A program made the translations under genes and the position numbers. Below are positions 63,323-64,000 of a DNA stretch of 64,000 bases, piece by piece. Position 1 is the first letter of the stretch; each line of letters begins with the position of its first letter. Below the pieces are notes generated by a model that was given only the letters and a program-made list of their open reading frames with translations, made no database searches and was not told the DNA's origin. The stretch is from Hymenobacter radiodurans (GTDB lineage Bacteria; Bacteroidota; Bacteroidia; Cytophagales; Hymenobacteraceae): NCBI RefSeq assembly GCF_004355185.1, contig NZ_CP037922.1, forward strand, positions 4,372,001 to 4,436,000, in the 5' to 3' direction.

Positions 63323-64000
63323 TTAAAACAAACTTCCTTGCACAGGCTGGACAATAATCTTCGGGGGGGCAATTTCGAGGCCCGTTAGCGTGCGTAGCTT
63401 ATCCAGAAAATACTGCGTCCAAATGGGCGAGTGCATAATATCCTTCTGATGGATAAATATGTAAGCCGTGTGCAAGCCAGCGCTCAACCAGCCGGCCAGG
63501 CGCTCAGCCCAAACATCGGCGCGGCGATAGTCGCTGTTGCCGAGGCCGTGGCCATTGAAGCGGATGAAGGCCGTGGGCGTAGTCAGGCGCTGGTGAAGCA
63601 CGTCGCGGCGACCAGCTACGTCGGTAATTACCAGCGTCTTGTTCAGAGCTTCCAGCAAGGCAAAAACCGTGTCGCGCACGCCCGTATCGGCAAACCACCG
63701 CGGGTGACGCAGTTCCACGGCCAGCGGCACATAGGCTGGAAAATCGAGCAGGTAGCGCTCTAGGCGGCGCATGTGCTCCGGCCCGAACGTGGGGGGCAAT
63801 TGTAGAAAGGCTGGCCCCAAATGTTCTTCCAGCCCGCTGATGGCCCGGCAAAACGAAGTGGTCAGTTCATCGGCATTGTATAGCTCCCGCTCGTGGGTGA
63901 TGCTTTGGGGCATCTTGGGGCAAAACTTGAAGCCCGGCGGCACCGCATCGCGCCACTTGCGCACGGTGGGCGCGTCGGGGATGCGGTAGTGCGTGGTGTT
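63323..64000 (-). CDS. DUF72 family protein, N-terminus beyond window edge
   Basis: The frame is open through the last base, so the start lies outside; the visible part is about 225 aa. DUF72 features: KWRDAVPPGFKFCPKMPQSI, LGPAFLQLPPTFGPEHM, YVPLAVELRHPRWFAD, AFIRFNGHGLGNSDYRRADV and AYIFIHQKDIMHSP. The fold is a TIM-barrel-like one; the family is widespread, with unproven function. The gene contains two G6-7C motifs encoding PP pairs. Confidence 0.9.
   Translation of the reverse strand, partial: NTTHYRIPDAPTVRKWRDAVPPGFKFCPKMPQSITHERELYNADELTTSFCRAISGLEEHLGPAFLQLPPTFGPEHMRRLERYLLDFPAYVPLAVELRHPRWFADTGVRDTVFALLEALNKTLVITDVAGRRDVLHQRLTTPTAFIRFNGHGLGNSDYRRADVWAERLAGWLSAGLHTAYIFIHQKDIMHSPIWTQYFLDKLRTLTGLEIAPPKIIVQPVQGSLF

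Overview
The window looks like a chromosomal segment from a GC-moderate Bacteroidota bacterium of the Cytophagales, most like Hymenobacter. The evidence is a PorP/SprF-type protein, two large secreted enzymes with type IX secretion (T9SS) C-terminal sorting domains, Bacteroidota-restricted families (DUF4271, DUF4286, DUF6526, DUF3667, head-GIN/DUF2807), one clear promoter of the Bacteroidota form TTG-N19-TAnnTTTG, and a bacillithiol-reductase-like YpdA. The genus is an inference. I saw no rRNA, tRNA, CRISPR array, insertion sequence or prophage.

Layout. 0-12.5 kb: PorP fragment, then a minus-strand block (GT4 phosphosugar transferase, DUF4271, hemD, lipB), YraN, a YwqK-repeat lipoprotein, htpG, and a GH10 xylanase carrying a T9SS tag. 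12.8-18.2 kb: a metal-type cassette (small His-containing exported protein, TonB-dependent receptor, CDF efflux pump) followed by an MFS transporter. 18.3-22.9 kb: small housekeeping and hypothetical genes and an S9 prolyl oligopeptidase. 23.0-34.0 kb: the most interesting region, a seven-gene minus-strand operon. In transcription order it encodes a vWA-like lipoprotein, a small membrane protein, a tubulin/FtsZ-like protein, a giant actin/Hsp70-like protein, a signal-peptide/TM/proline-rich adaptor, a MotA/ExbB-type channel with a long helical tail (ZorA-like) and a MotB/OmpA-type partner (ZorB-like). 34.3-47 kb: sugar nucleotidyltransferase, LemA-TPM-TPM, exonuclease, DUF1684, polA, DoxX-like, YpdA, the SGNH/OmpP1 pair and a cyanophycinase. 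47.4-54.3 kb: mgtE, corA, arfB, M13 peptidase, ACT protein. 54.3-64 kb: DUF2807, DUF3667, fabH, a secreted metalloprotease, a GntR-controlled ABC operon and a DUF72 fragment.

The seven-gene operon combines a putative ion-driven envelope motor with two cytoskeletal-fold NTPases. My reading is an envelope-spanning machine: lipoprotein and OmpA-like parts outside, channel and adaptor in the inner membrane, tubulin-like and actin-like proteins in the cytoplasm. Its role (membrane remodelling, secretion or phage defence) cannot be told from sequence alone.

Two window-wide patterns matter to any user. First, nine genes are broken by twelve apparent one-base losses, all placeable in short G or C runs; restoring one base each gives full-length family members, so I read these as probable sequence errors and report the full spans as single genes. 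Second, the motif GGGGGGC followed by an A/T run is strikingly frequent, both inside genes (nearly always encoding L-P-P or G-G-K/Q) and as arms of intrinsic terminators.
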